From: Knoxdaviesia capensis
Lineage: Eukaryota; Ascomycota; Sordariomycetes; Microascales; Gondwanamycetaceae
Reading direction: 5' to 3'
DNA length: 64,000 nucleotides
Assembly (NCBI GenBank): GCA_001510575.1
Contig: LNGK01000002.1
Span: 279,271-343,270, forward strand
Shown: piece after piece, positions 29,492 to 42,062 of the stretch
How the letters are laid out: every line of letters starts with the position of its first letter
Numbering within the stretch: the stretch's first letter is position 1
Made by a program: the position numbers and the translations under genes
Notes under the pieces: model-generated
What the model saw: only the letters and a program-made list of their open reading frames with translations
Database searches by the model: none
What the model was told of the DNA's origin: nothing

Positions 29492-32400
29492 ATGCCTGCC
29501 ATGCTGGCCGGCCGAGCCCCGGCTCTCCTCCGACACGGCCGCCGAATCCCCGTGCCATTGGCCGTCTCCACCCGGGCTCTGACCACCCGCGCCGCCTGTG
29601 CCTCGGTCCTCTCGTCGCCCGCCCTGACCCAGCTCCGTGCCGCAACCCCCACAGTCCACACCCAGAAGCGCCTCTTTTCCCGATCGTCGCTCCGCTCCGC
29701 CGCCGCCGGCTCTGCCGAACCCCAGCCGGCCCCCAATGCCCAGGCCTACCTCGCCAGCGGCTTCATCAAGCAGACCGCCGCTGTGGACGTGAAAAAGGTG
29801 CTGGTCATTGGTAGCGGTGGCCTGTCCATTGGCCAGGCTGGAGAGTTTGACTACTCTGGTAAGCCCTTCTGCAGCTTGTACCCCTCCCCCCTACAGCGCA
29901 AATGACTAACATCCCCTCTTCCTCTCTCTTCCCTGCAGGTTCGCAAGCTCTGAAGGCCCTCAAGGAGGCCGGCATCACCTCCGTTCTGATCAACCCCAAC
30001 ATCGCCACTATTCAGACCAACCACTCCCTGGCGTACGCTGCCCCCCGAATCTTCCTCCTCCTTTGGCCTCTGTGGTCTCCAGTTGCTTTGCTAACACTAT
30101 ACCCCCGGGCCTTTCGATATATAGCGACGAGGTGTACTTTCTGCCGGTTACTCCCGAGTATGTCAGCTATGTGATCGAGAAGGAGAAGCCCGATGGCATC
30201 TTCCTGTCGTTTGGTGGCCAGACCGCCTTGAATCTGGGTGTCGAGATGAACCGACGTCAGTGATGCCCACCCTTTCTTCCCCCGTGGATCTATAGCCGCG
30301 CTCTTCCTTGGAGCTCTCCGTTTACTGACATATCTGGCGCTCACTTTCTCCGCTAAACAGGAGGCCTATTCGAAAAGTACGGCGTGAAAGTGCTGGGCAC
30401 TTCGGTGAACACCCTGGAGCTGTCCGAGGACCGCGACCTGTTCGCCAAGGCCCTCCAGGAGATCAACATCCCCATTGCCCACAGTGTGGCCGTGGCGACC
30501 ATCGAGGAGGCCCTCGAGGCCGCCAAGGAGGTCGGATACCCGATCATGTAAGTCGTCCACCGCCCACGTGCTCACCACCTTGGAGGGCTCAACCGACCTG
30601 AGACAAGAGTTTTCTTTTTGGCCATCTAATCAATCACTAACATGACCCAGTGTGCGTGCTGCCTACGCTCTCGGTGGTCTCGGCTCCGGCTTCGCCAACA
30701 ACGAGGAAGAGCTGCGCAACATGGCCGCCCGGTCCTTGACGCTCTCGCCGCAGATTCTGGTGGAGAAGTCGTTGAAGGGCTGGAAGGAGGTCGAGTACGA
30801 GGTGGTGCGGGATGCCAACAACAACTGCATCACCGTGTGCAACATGGAGAACTTCGAGTAAGCGCGCATCCTTTTCTTTCTTTCTCATCCGGAATGACCA
30901 GTTCCTGACCGAGTATTCTCCCTTCTAGTCCCCTCGGCATCCACACCGGCGACTCGATCGTGGTCGCCCCCAGCCAGACCCTCAGCGACGAGGAGTACCA
31001 CATGCTCCGGTCCGCCGCCATCAAGATCGTGCGCCACTTGGGTGTGGTCGGCGAATGCAACGTGCAGTATGCCCTGCAACCCGATGGCCTCGACTACCGT
31101 GTCATCGAGGTCAACGCGCGTCTGTCCCGGTCGTCCGCTCTCGCCTCCAAGGCTACCGGATACCCTCTGGCTTACACCGCCGCCAAGATTGGTCTTGGCC
31201 ACAGCTTGCCCGAGCTCCCCAACGCGGTGACGAAGACCAGTATGTTGCCCCTGGGTCTTGATAGCAGCTCCGAGGGAAACCACATTCTAGATCGCTTGAT
31301 ACTAACCTAAGTGTTTCTTCCAGCCACCGCCAACTTCGAGCCTAGCTTGGACTACATCGTCACCAAGATCCCCCGCTGGGATCTGGCCAAGTTCCAGCAC
31401 GTGAACCGCGACATCGGCAGCTCGATGAAGTCGGTCGGCGAGGTCATGGCCATCGGCCGGACATTCGAGGAGAGCTTCCAGAAGGCCATCCGCCAGGTCG
31501 ACCCCAAGTTCCTGGGTTTCCAGGGCGACAAGTTCGACGACCTCGACGAGACGCTGCGTAACCCCACCGACCGCCGCTGGCTTGCGGTCGGCCAGGCCAT
31601 GCTGCACGAGAACTACTCGGTCGACAAGGTGCACGAGCTGACCAAGATCGACAAGTGGTTCCTGTACAAGCTGCAGAACATGGTCGACTGCATCCGCGAG
31701 ATGGAGGCTGCCGGCAGCCTCGAGGCACTGAAGAAGGACCAGGTCCTGTCGGCCAAGAAGATGGGCTTCTCCGACAAGCAGATTGCCGCTGCCGTCAAGA
31801 GCACCGAGGACAAGGTCCGGGCCTACCGGTTAGCCCTCGGCATCCGGCCTTGGTAAGGCCGCCCGTTTCTCTCTTTTGGTATCGGCTGTTGTTACTTTGC
31901 TAACGATGTGTTGTTCTTTGAAAATGTTTAGGGTCAAGAAGATCGACACCCTCGCCGCCGAGTTCCCCGCGGACACCAACTATCTGTATACAACCTACAA
32001 CGCCTCGACCCACGACGTCACCTTTGACGACAAGGGCATCATCATTCTCGGCAGCGGTGTGTACCGCATCGGCAGCTCGGTCGAGTTCGACTGGTGCGCC
32101 GTCAGCGCTACGCAGACGCTCCGCGAGATGGGCCAGAAGACGGTGATGATCAACTACAACCCGGAGACCTACAGCACGGACTTCGACACTGCCGACAAGC
32201 TGTACTTTGAGGAGCTCAGCTACGAGCGCGTGATGGACATTTACGAGCTGGAGAACGCGTCGGGCGTGGTGGTGTCGGTCGGCGGCCAGCTGCCGCAGAA
32301 CATTGCGCTGCGGCTGCAGGAGACCGGCGGGGCCAACGTGCTCGGCACCGACCCCAAGGACATCGACAAGGCCGAGGACCGCCAGAAGTTCTCGGAGATC

Positions 32401-33639
32401 CTCGACTCGATCGGCATCGACCAGCCGGCGTGGAAGGAGCTGACGTCGATCGAGGAGGCCGAGGCCTTTGCCGACGAGGTCGGATACCCCGTGCTGGTGC
32501 GCCCCAGCTACGTCCTCTCGGGCGCGGCCATGACAGTCATCCACAGCCACGAGGACCTGAAGGACAAGCTCGAGGCCGCGGCCGACGTGTCGCCCGACCA
32601 CCCGGTGGTGATCACCAAGTTCATCGAGGGCGCGCAGGAGATCGACGTCGACGGCGTGGCCTCGCAGGGCGAGCTGATCATCCACGCGGTGTCGGAGCAC
32701 GTCGAGCAGGCCGGCGTGCACTCGGGCGACGCCACGCTGGTGCTCCCGCCGAGCAAGCTCGACGAGACCACCATGGCCCGCGTCAAGGACATTGCCGTCA
32801 AGGTGGCCAAGGCGTGGAACATCACCGGCCCGTTCAACATGCAGATCATCAAGGCCGAGGACGCCCAGGGCGGCGCCCCGGCCCTCAAGGTCATCGAATG
32901 CAACCTGCGCGCGTCGCGCTCGTTCCCCTTCGTCAGCAAGGTGCTCGGCGTCAACTTCATCGACGTGGCCACGCGCGCGCTCATCGGCGTCAACGTGCCC
33001 GCGCCGCAGGACCCCATGGCCGTCAAGCGCGACTACCTGGCGACCAAGGTGCCGCAGTTCTCGTGGACGCGGCTCGCCGGCGCCGACCCGTTCCTCGGCG
33101 TCGAGATGGCCAGCACCGGCGAGATCGCCTGCTTCGGCAAGGACCTGGTCGAGGCGTACTGGACCTCCATGCAGTCGACCATGAACTTCCGCACGCCCGA
33201 GCCCGGCGAGGGCCTGCTCTTCGGCGGCGAGCTGTCGCGCGACTGGCTGACGACGATCGTCGACTACGTGGCGCCGCTCGGCTACAAGCTGTACGCGGCC
33301 GACGCCGCCGTCAAGGCCTTCATCGAGCGCACCGCCCGGACCGCCGTGCACGTCGAGGTGATCGAGTTCCCGCGCGAGGACAAGCGCGCGCTGCGCGAGG
33401 TCTTCGCCAAGTACGACATCCGCGGCGTGTTCAACCTGGCGCTCGCGCGCGGCCGCACCACCACCGACGTCGACTACGTCATGCGCCGCAACGCCGTCGA
33501 CTTTGGCGTGCCGCTGTTCATGGAGCCCAACACCGCCATGCTCTTCGCCCAGTGCCTCAGCGAGAAGCTGCCGCGGCCCGACGGCATCCCCAGCGAGGTG
33601 CAGCGCTGGTCCGAGTTCATCGGCGGCAAGCCGCTGTAA
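29492..33639 (+). CDS. Arginine-specific carbamoyl-phosphate synthase, large subunit (mitochondrial)
   Basis: Eight exons (29492-29858, 29939-30032, 30125-30255, 30361-30547, 30651-30857, 30929-31239, 31324-31852, 31932-33639) give 1178 codons (1177 aa). The first 60-70 residues are rich in Arg, Ala and Ser without acids ([20 protein letters not shown]), a mitochondrial presequence. Two homologous ATP-grasp halves follow: [20 protein letters not shown] and [13 protein letters not shown] in the first, [20 protein letters not shown] and [18 protein letters not shown] in the second, then a C-terminal regulatory domain. The enzyme makes carbamoyl phosphate from glutamine-derived ammonia, bicarbonate and two ATP for arginine synthesis. 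It corresponds to yeast CPA2 and Neurospora arg-3, and lacks the fused glutaminase and aspartate transcarbamylase of the pyrimidine enzyme. TGAGTCA sites upstream fit amino-acid control. Confidence 0.96.
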
Positions 33640-34607
33640 ACCGTCCGCCGGTACCGCTCGGCGCCGTGTGGCCGGACTTCGCAGCCCTTGGAAGTAATCA
33701 AAAAAAGAACCCAAAAGCTCCAGAGTAATAAAAAGCCCCCTTTCGTTTTTGTCCAAATATCCTTTTTCTTTTTTTGTTTCCGTTCGTGTTTTTCTCTTCC
33801 CCTCTGTACGTCCAAAACAACAAACTTTCTCCCCAAAAGTTCTTTTTTTTCCTTTCGTTCTTCCCCTTCAATCGATTCTCCCCGGTGTTCGTCTGCTTTT
33901 CCTTCTCTTTCTTGTTTATTCCTTGCCGAAAGGTGCCCCAAACTCCGTCCTTGGTGGATTTTTTTGTGTGCTTATTTTGTTGCTTTTTGGGAGCGGAGTG
34001 GTTGATGCGATGAGATGAAGAGGAGAGAGTGTTTTCATGTTTGTTGGTTTCGGGTGCGTGAGATTATCTTCTGGTACATAGTTTCCGTACGAGATGAAAA
34101 GAAAAATTCATAATCACCCTGATGATTCTCTTGTAGTTGTTGAAGCTGTGACTGATTGTAGATGCGGTATGACGATGGCAGCTTATTAACCCTAGACATA
34201 TGATACCTAACCCTAGAGACATACATGATATCACAAGACCTGCAAGCTGTAATCACTCCATTCGTATTTGTACGTAGCGATCTCTCTTGAGACTAGTCAT
34301 TTTTACAACACAGAGCCATACCGACACTTTCCCCCACAATTGACCAGAACACATACAAGCTGCACTTCCTTCCAGCATTGACCATGTCTGCTTCCTGTGC
34401 TGAAATGACCTTCCCGGACCTTCTTCTGCGCTGGCAGCATATCGAAGTATCCTGCTACCATACCGCTGTTGTTTTCGCGCACGAAGAGCCGGCGTAATCG
34501 AAGAAGACGAAGGATTATACCGGCACACCCCGCTCCCTCCTGTACAGATAGAACAACAGCAAGAAACACGGACAGAACGAAGGGGGCGGAATGGACATGC
34601 GCGGCAT
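33640..34607. other. Convergent intergenic region CPSase / NPL4
   Basis: Contains the two 3' flanks. T-rich near 33740-33990. Two telomere-like words (TAACCCTA near 34187 and CCTAACCCTA at 34206-34215) occur here. No coding sequence is supported. Confidence 0.5.
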
Positions 34608-36994
34608 CTAAGATTCGGGCGGCGGCCGGGGGTACGGCTTCTGCGCACGTCGTGTGTCGTTCAGCCTAACGGCAGCAAATCTTTTAGCCAGAGGTTCATC
34701 AGAAGCACGAGGCTGCGGCGGTTGGTTTGGGGGCGGGCGAGGGGGATGGCTGCTGGCAGCAGCAGAAGCAGAAGCAGAAGCAGAAGCAGCAATCGAAGAA
34801 GGTAGTTGTACAGGGGAATCTGAAGGAGGAGAAGCAGCAAGCAAAGCAGGAGACGACAAAGATGCAGTAACAGCAGCAGAAGGGGCAGAAGCAGACGCGG
34901 GGGTGGTGTTGGTGGTAGAGTGAGGAGTGCCAGAAACCGCCGGGCTGCGGCTGAATCTGGGACCGGCCACAGCCCCGGACTCCCCGGGCTCGGCGGGCTC
35001 GCGCCGGCGTTTGGGGATTCGCTCACCAGTCGATTTCAGAATTGTCTGGAGCGTGCGCCAGCCGTCGGTCGAACGAAGTTTCGCGAGGTCCGAGGCTTCG
35101 TGGTTGGCCGCCGCGCGGCAGAGCAAGAGCTGCTCGTCCTATTTTGAGGGAGAGAGAAATGGATTCCAGATCAGAAATGCAAGTAGTACAGGGCAGGAAA
35201 ACGAAGAATACTAACCTTTGATAGCACATCCATGCCCCGGATAAAGCACAGCAAGTGGAAGTTCGATAGGACTCCCGCAGCCGATGACGACGACGCCGAC
35301 TTGGGGGCGATCTTAAGTGCCACAGCCACGTCGCGGAACTCCTGGCTGACACCGATATGCCGGCGGTTCTCGATCGGGAACCCGGGGTCAGTAAACACCG
35401 GCTTCGACACCTCCGGGAAACCGTGCGTCAGCGTGACGAACAGGTATTCGACAGGAAATGAGGGCTTGGCATTCTCCTGCACGTTGGCGCCGTACTCGTT
35501 GACCCTGCGGTAGAACACTTCGGGAATGTAGCGCGTGCGGAGGGGCTTGGCGGCCCCGGGTTGGGTTTCCGTGGTGGCGCCCGTAGTGGTGGTCTTAGTC
35601 GGCCGGTCCATGGTCAGGTCCTCTTCGTCGTCGTTTTCGTCGCGAACAAGCATGATTCCCGGGTCAACCGACGGCTCGATAATGTCCGCCCGCACCATTT
35701 CCACGGCCGTGTTGGACATCTGGTAGGCAGAGATATCGATCTCGCCCCGTTCGTTGCCAGACACCACACACGTCACAAAGGCCGAGCCGAAACGACCGGT
35801 CCGGCTCCACCGCGTAGCCTTGGGGTATTGAGCCTGCAGCCGGGACGAGAAACAGATCTCCAGCGACGACAGGAAGTACGAGTCGCCATGGCGCTTGCAG
35901 ATAACAGAGCCATCATTGTTTCCCGCGTCCAGCAGGTCCGTCCAGATCACGCCAACCTTCTCGAGCCCGCATAGCCGCGCAACCTCGTCGACCTGGCGCT
36001 CGCTCTCCCAGGAATCCAGGCTGATTCCGTCAGTCTCGTCAATCTGCGGTGGCTCGTACACAGCCTCAACCACCGCCTTGATTCCCAGCGGAACCTTGGT
36101 ATACTCGGCATAGCGACCGTACAGGAAACCGAGTCGCTGTGTGCCAGTTCGCCGCCAGGCATCAATGAAAGTGTCGATAATCTCGGGAGACGAAAACTCC
36201 ACGTGATCGACCATGCGGAACGCCTGCGGCTGCAACGTAATGGCACTCGGCTGGCACTTGCTGCAGATTCCCTCGGGCCACGCGGGATGGCCGGACGGGC
36301 AATTGGCCTGCACGCGGTAATCGGGCTCTTGTAGCGGCGGGATGAATGACGTGCCCGACTCGGGCTTGTTCGTGGCAGAGTTGATTTTGCGCAGGTGGGC
36401 GTGGAAAGAGGGGTATTTGATGCCGTTATCGGCGAGATATGTGGCGTTGTACGGCTCGAGGGGCGTGCAGTAGTCGCACATGCCCTTGGGTCCATGGCGG
36501 CACATGGGGTTCCGGGTTCGCGGGATAGTTCCGGGAAGCCTGTCTAGTCTGTCGTCGAGAGCCGACTGCTGCACGGATTCCCACGGCCGGGCAACACCCT
36601 CCGGGGTTATGGTAGCATCGGTGGCGTGGGTCGGCACGTCTTCGGTGGGGAGGATCGGCTTGCCGTTGAGGCGGTTTGTCGAGGAGCTCAGCGCAGCAGC
36701 CGAGTCAGCGGCTTTTTCAGCGCCACCTTCATCTTCGTCAGACTCGGTCCTGTGCTGATAGTTGATGAATATCAAATCTCCATGTTTCAGCCCGATCTGG
36801 CCAACCTTGACGTTGGCGATCTCGGTGAGCAGTTTCGAATCGGCGCCGGTGGGGTTGTTGGAAAGGGAAATGGTGTACGGATCGACGGTTTCGGGAAGCT
36901 GCGGCAAGAGTTCACGGCCGAGATCGCGGAAAGTATTGGCTTTCTCAAGAGTGATGCGCACCATGCCATCCGGGCCACGGACTCGGAGAAGCAT
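34608..36994 (-). CDS. NPL4: Nuclear protein localization protein 4 (Cdc48 cofactor)
   Basis: Two exons, 36994-35216 and 35138-34608, sum to 770 codons (769 aa). The chosen ATG gives [20 protein letters not shown], matching the start of yeast Npl4. An N-terminal ubiquitin-like domain (about 1-85) precedes a linker and two zinc-binding elements ([12 protein letters not shown] and [16 protein letters not shown]). A pseudo-MPN domain follows ([35 protein letters not shown]). Npl4 pairs with Ufd1 to recruit ubiquitinated substrates to the Cdc48/p97 unfoldase for ER-associated degradation and chromatin extraction. The last 120 residues are low complexity (Ala/Ser/Pro) and partly encoded by a hexanucleotide repeat, longer than in yeast. 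This tail may be disordered, or the end of the gene may be spliced differently. Confidence 0.94.
34757..34790. repeat. AGAAGC hexanucleotide repeat in the NPL4 tail
   Basis: About five units of AGAAGC on the plus strand encode alternating Ala-Ser on the NPL4 strand. It is in frame, so copy changes would alter only tail length. Confidence 0.8.
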
Positions 36995-37902
36995 GATCGG
37001 CAAATGCCACTCGTCCTTTCTGTCGTCTCTCAACAGAGAGATGCGACAAAAAGGTCGGACACAGCTGCGGGTTATTTAAAGAAGATGGGAGGGAGAACAA
37101 CCCAGAGAATCAAGGGGTTATATCGTGGGAAGAGGTTGAGGGGAGCCGGGAAAAGGGTCGCCTGAGACCAGTTCTTGGGTATCTCCAGATTCCGAGAATG
37201 TGGAGATGGGAAAAGGTGGGGGAGAAGAGAAGAGGGAGAAAAGATGAGAAATGGTCAATATAGATAGAGTTTCAAATATAGGCAGAAAGATAAGAGGGAC
37301 ACGAAAGAAAGACTATTCAAGTTATCACACACAAAGAAAATCAAGGAGAAAAGAGAGGAAGAAAACGGAAGAGGAATGAAGATCATGGAAGTTGGTACTT
37401 AATCGTGTTTTGCTTATGAGATCAAAAGAGTGAGTTGAAGCTTAGGAGGGGAGGAGCTATTGTGGGTTGCTCCTTCCAGGCTGGTTTTTTTTGTTTGCGC
37501 AGGCAGACAATCCGCGTGGAAGTTCAGCCCCACCTACGCCACCATGTTAGGGTTAGCTAGGGTCTCCGTGTTCAGGAACCCTAATGCTGAACGCAATCTC
37601 CAGAGTCGGACACCTGCATGTTCGGGAACGTCAACATGCTCTCCTGGAAAAGGGTGAAATCTGTTTACATGCACTGCTTCACTTCGATGATCTGGAAACA
37701 GGTCTGAATCTGGAGAACTGACAGCATACGCCTCTTTGCCTTTCATCAACCCTGTCACTCATTCCCCAAATCATCAACACAATCCGACCCCGATTCCAAG
37801 CTGACGGTGTTCGCTCTATCAAGTTTTGCATGTTTGTTATCTTTTCTTATAAAAATCAACAAGCACAAGAACCAACCCAGGCCTTTTTGCATTTCATCAT
37901 GT
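36995..37902. other. Intergenic region NPL4 promoter / PheRS 3' flank
   Basis: The NPL4-proximal part is purine-rich on the plus strand, consistent with a pyrimidine-rich leader. TTAGGGTTAG at 37547-37556, followed by AACCCTAA near 37578, again shows the telomere-like word. No gene is supported. Confidence 0.5.
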
Positions 37903-39569
37903 CTAGTTCTTATCGAGTCTCACCTCAGGGTTCCGCTCGATGAAGTTCAAGTCCACCTTGTGGCCCAACAGCTCGCGGATATTCGAGATGCCGTACTTGA
38001 TCATGGTCGGCCGCTCCAGACTCAAGCCCCAGCCGTACACGCGCAGCTCCTTCGGCAGGCCCATCGACTCCAGCATCTCCGGCCGAAACATGCCCGAGTT
38101 GCCAATCTCCACCAGCTTGTTCAGGCCTTTGTGGAACGCGAAGATCTCCATGCTGGGCTCGGTGTACGGGTTGTACGCCGCCTTGAACTTCAGGTCCGTC
38201 AGCCCCATCTTGCCGAAAAAGATCTCCATGAACTCCATCAGCCCGCCCAGCGTCAGCCCGTAGTCTGCAATCACACCTTCGACCTGGTGGAACTCTGCTA
38301 AGTGCGTGGCGTCGACCGCCTCGTTACGGAAAACTCGGTCGATCGAGAAGTAGCGCGCCGGCGGCGGCCGCCCGTCGGGGCCCTTGGTGGCCGCCAGCTT
38401 GCGCAGTACGGCGGTCGAAATGGCCGTGGTGTGGGTGCGCAGCACTAGCCGCAGCGACTCGTCGGCCGACCACGGGTACCGGTAGCCGATCGACCCGAAC
38501 TTGCCGTCCTGGTGCACGGCCTTGACGTTGTTCCAGTACTCCTCCTGGTCCTGATCGACGCCGGGCTCGGGCCGCGGCTTGTCGGCCACCAGCGGGTCGC
38601 TCACGTAGAAGGTGTCCTGCAGATCACGCGCCGGGTGCTGCTGCGGCACGAACAGCGCGTCGAAGTTCCAGAACCCGGACTCGACGTAGCGGTTGGTCGG
38701 CATCTCCTGGAAGCCCATCTCGAAGAAGATCTGGCGGAACTCCTGGCGCACCTTGTTTAGCGGGTGCAGCGCGCCGGCGTTCTGGTCCGTGCCTAGTGCG
38801 TCGAAGTTGTACTCCTTGAAGGCAGCAGTGTTCCACGCACCCGTGGTCAGCATGTCCTGGGTCAGGTCGGTCTCCTCCTTGACGATTTCTAGGGCGAACT
38901 TGGCGCCCTTGCGGATCTTGAAGGAAATAATCTTCTGCATCTTGACGAGCTTGCGTTTGCGCAGGTCGGCAAGGGTTTTGGCGTCGCTTGTGCGGGTATC
39001 CCGGATCTTCTGAAGTTGTTGTTGTGTCACATCCGTGATAGACTCGGCCTGGGAGAGAGAAGGTGGTGGGAGTTGAATGTTAGTGACGACCATATTTGAC
39101 AGTTCCTTATTCACGATTCACCCCCTCAAAAAAACACATTGACAAGCAAACACCAAGTTCCCCCCGCATTGAAGCTTACCGTCGCAACCAACCGGCCACC
39201 TTCAGCCTTCGCAATCCACTTCTCCTTGAAAGCCTTGCCCTGACCCAGCTTCGTCACTGTCTTGTCGCCAATGGTCGACTCCAGCTCAGAGATGGTCAGG
39301 CCGGCCACAGCAGCCCGCAACGCCCCGAAAACCCGCGCCTCATGGCTACCATGCTCGGCAATCTGCACACCCTCGGGCTCGAGAATAGCCTCCTCGCGGT
39401 CCAGTGTGTCGTACTCGATCATCGACCGGCTGCCCAGACGGTCCAGCGCGGCTTTGAGGTCGACGAACGGCGCCGTCGGGAAGACCTCGGCAGAGAAAAT
39501 CGAGTCGTTGTGCGCCAGCGCTTGGAGGATTTGAGACGAGAGGTCCCCGGCAACGGAGGTGTCGGCCAT
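37903..39569 (-). CDS. FRS2: Cytosolic phenylalanyl-tRNA synthetase alpha subunit
   Basis: Two exons, 39569-39180 and 39048-37903, give 512 codons (511 aa), the usual size for the eukaryotic cytosolic alpha chain. The start is MADTSVAGDLSSQILQALAH. The N-terminal winged-helix (DNA/tRNA-binding-like) domains span about 1-130. The class II catalytic core has motif 2 (FRNEAVDATHLAEFHQVEGV) and motif 3 (GWGLSLERPTMIKYG), and also HPARDLQDTFYV, which helps bind the substrate. With the beta subunit it forms the heterotetramer that charges tRNA-Phe in the cytosol. A TGACTCA site about 195 bp upstream fits amino-acid control of synthetase genes. In yeast numbering this is FRS2. Confidence 0.95.
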
Positions 39570-39763
39570 GGTGAAGTGGGCGGGCGGGGGGGAAGGAGGA
39601 CAATTCTCAATAGAGAAGATTTCTGAGGGGGATTTTCTATCAAAGAGAACTGTGCAATTGGTAGACGAAGGAAAAGAAAAAAGAGTGTCGTAGTCTTGAA
39701 TTAGTGGGTAGATAGGTTTTGGAGGGGAATAAAAAGTGGTGATGAATTTCATCCCAAACCGAC

Positions 39764-39770
39764 TGACTCA
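39764..39770. promoter_or_regulatory. Gcn4/CPC1-type site TGACTCA upstream of PheRS alpha
   Basis: A perfect TGACTCA lies 195 bp upstream of the PheRS alpha start codon. Aminoacyl-tRNA synthetase genes are known cross-pathway control targets in fungi. Function here is inferred. Confidence 0.45.
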
Positions 39771-40830
39771 CAATCCACACAAAAGCTGCCAGAATTCTGT
39801 AACGTGGGTAATGTCGATCTCTCACCTGGCAACAGTTGTTTACAGGTGTTTCTCAATGAGGGGCAAACGCAAATGCTGATTTTTGGGGCCGCGCGCTTGG
39901 ACTTTGGCCCGTGTTTCAAAGTTTGCAGGCTGTTGGCCGATTGAAGCCCTAACCCTAAAGTGGTCTCGACGACTTGGTTGTGAGTGGAAACGTAAAACGA
40001 ATGTGTGTGTGTATTGTTCTTAAACTCAATCTCGAGCTTGACATGTCTTCTTGATCCAGAGGTTAATCGACTTTACATAATGACCCTAAGTATAATCACG
40101 AAACTATCCTCATTCGGTCTCGCTCCCCTTCTCCTCTCGAGTACGACGGATATCAGGATCAACAATGTCTACGTGTGCAGCCAATCGACTGAAGAGCTCG
40201 AATCCTTTTAGCAGGCACCGGGCCTTGCAAAATCGTGCCCATGCTGTCCGAGCCGGAGATGAAGTCTGTTTCAAATACGGCCTCGCCCACGCCGCGCATG
40301 TTTGCTCAACCGGACTGGCGGAAGTGCCACCCCGGTAATCGTCCGGAGGCCGGGCCGGGTCGTCAAGCAGGCGTCGGTCAAGCTTCTGCCCTGAGATACC
40401 GTAGCTGTCCCCATAAAATAGTGTGACCATGTTGTCATTCTAGAATGCCCAGTTTGAGAAACGTCGGCCCAGATGAATGAGTTCGTTCATCGGAATCAAT
40501 TGACGCCAGGTGGTTATCAAAGAAGGCGCGTATGTTGGAGCGCTGTAACAGACCATTCTGAATGCATGTGATCGAGCCCCCCCGGCCGGAACTGTGGAAA
40601 TAGACTGGTCGTGGGCTCTTTCAACCCGCAGTTCCTCGTACGCATGTGGGAAGATGTGTGCTACTTCGAAGCCAATCCATACATCGAGTCAAGCAATCAT
40701 GTTTTCCCTCTTGCAAACAACACAGCGCCGGCCCGCTGCCGGACTGACTCTCGAAAATCGGCTCCCCAGGTACTTATATCGAGTGATAGACTCCTCGTTA
40801 AAACAACCTCACTACTAACCTGCGATGGCG

Positions 40831-41091
40831 TCAGTACTTGAAGTCTCTAGGCGCGGGAGAAAGAGGGCATCCTTAGGGTCTGACTTCGATAGAGTCGGCA
40901 CGAACAATGTAGTCCCCGGGCATCAACCTCTGATCGTCCTCAAGGATCTCCTGGCCGTCTCCATGCTGAAGATATAGTTCACCGGAGATGACAAAGACGA
41001 TTCGCACCATGGCAAAGCAGTCTCTGTTTGTAAGATCGCGGACAACGGCAAACCCGCGGAAGGGCGCCTGCCTCTCATCATTATTGTTTCT
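40831..41091 (-). pseudogene. Possible gene relic with weak cupin-like character
   Basis: An 86-codon open stretch ends in TGA and contains RGFAVVRDLTNRDCFAMVRI and GELYLQHGDGQEILEDDQ followed by LMPGTTLFVP. The pattern of alternating hydrophobic strands around GELYLQHGDG and PGTTLFVP is reminiscent of a cupin, but the conserved metal-binding histidines are not evident. There is no convincing start or upstream exon; the region just upstream is stop-containing. It could be a last exon of an unrecognised gene, a decayed copy, or chance. Confidence 0.25.
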
Positions 41092-42062
41092 TCACCTCCT
41101 TAGTGACATTCTTACAAACACTCTCAACCGAACTCTGAATGTCTGCTATAATGCGTATCCTGAACAGACACGATGCCAGTACCCTCCCTGCCCGAGGTCT
41201 CTGACGCGAGGGAGAATGGAAATGGAACAGTCAGACGACATAGGAGACATCTAGCGATCAAGAGAATGAAGGCATCCCACTAATTATTACGAGAGGCCCC
41301 CCGGACGAAGCCAATGCGTTTACGGCCATATCAGCAAAGATTATATCCGAGGAGACAGTATAAGGAATGCCGGGGTTTGTACTGGGACCACAGCAGGCGG
41401 AGTCTTCGGAACATCTTTCCAAGGACCACCAGGCGACCCTGATCATCGGGACCATGTCGACACAACCAGCGCGGGCATACCATGCAATGTCGTCCCCGGA
41501 TGAGGTTGGAATAGATTGCACGCTTCGGTTCCGAGAGGATAACGGGGTCCGGCTGCAGTTTGTGTTTTCAGGGGAAGCGGATGGCGGAGACTTTTTGTTG
41601 CCAAAATCGAAAGAAAAGAAATAGGGTTAGACCCTATACCCTTCAAATTCGTTCTCTAGGTCTACGTGCTCCCTGCCGCGGTGTAGCCCAGCTAACCTCT
41701 CTTCCTCACACCATCCACCACATGCTTCATTCATTCCTTCGAAGAACGAAACACGGCCGAAACGACATCGATTAGCCGTGCTCCACTTCTGTACTACGAG
41801 GGATGCCTCGAGTTTAATCTGACACCGGCCTAACTACCTTCGCCGCCCTTTCCGCCCGACGTCCGACCTCCTCCTAACCGGTGCCACGAAAATCGGGCCA
41901 TTACCAACCCTGGTAATACGATGTGCCGATCCCGTCCGTGACTGGAAGAAAAGCAGCCCGGACGACCTCCTTGTCCCGACCGAACGTCGCCGGAACCCGT
42001 TTCCCGCATATACCCCGATTCCGCGTCCTCCGCCTAATGCCGCGCCCCCGTGACGACGAGCG

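Larger units (their letters stand above)
39570..42062. other. Gene-poor 2.5-kb region with possible relics
   Basis: The first 400 bp form the PheRS alpha promoter (AGCTGCCAG at 39784-39792, CCCTAACCCTAA at 39947-39958). From about 40100 to 41800 there are several short frames on both strands that read partly protein-like but are interrupted. This suggests decayed genes rather than a functional one. Confidence 0.4.

Noticed and set aside
31900..33756. A 618-codon open frame on the minus strand opposite the CPSase
   Set aside because: It lies antisense to a clearly conserved enzyme; the strong G/C third-position bias of the CPSase removes stops from the opposite frame. Its Arg/His/Leu-rich translation has no family character.
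36995..37033. Upstream extension of NPL4
   Set aside because: The in-frame extension begins at a non-ATG codon; the ATG giving [10 protein letters not shown] matches the known start of Npl4.
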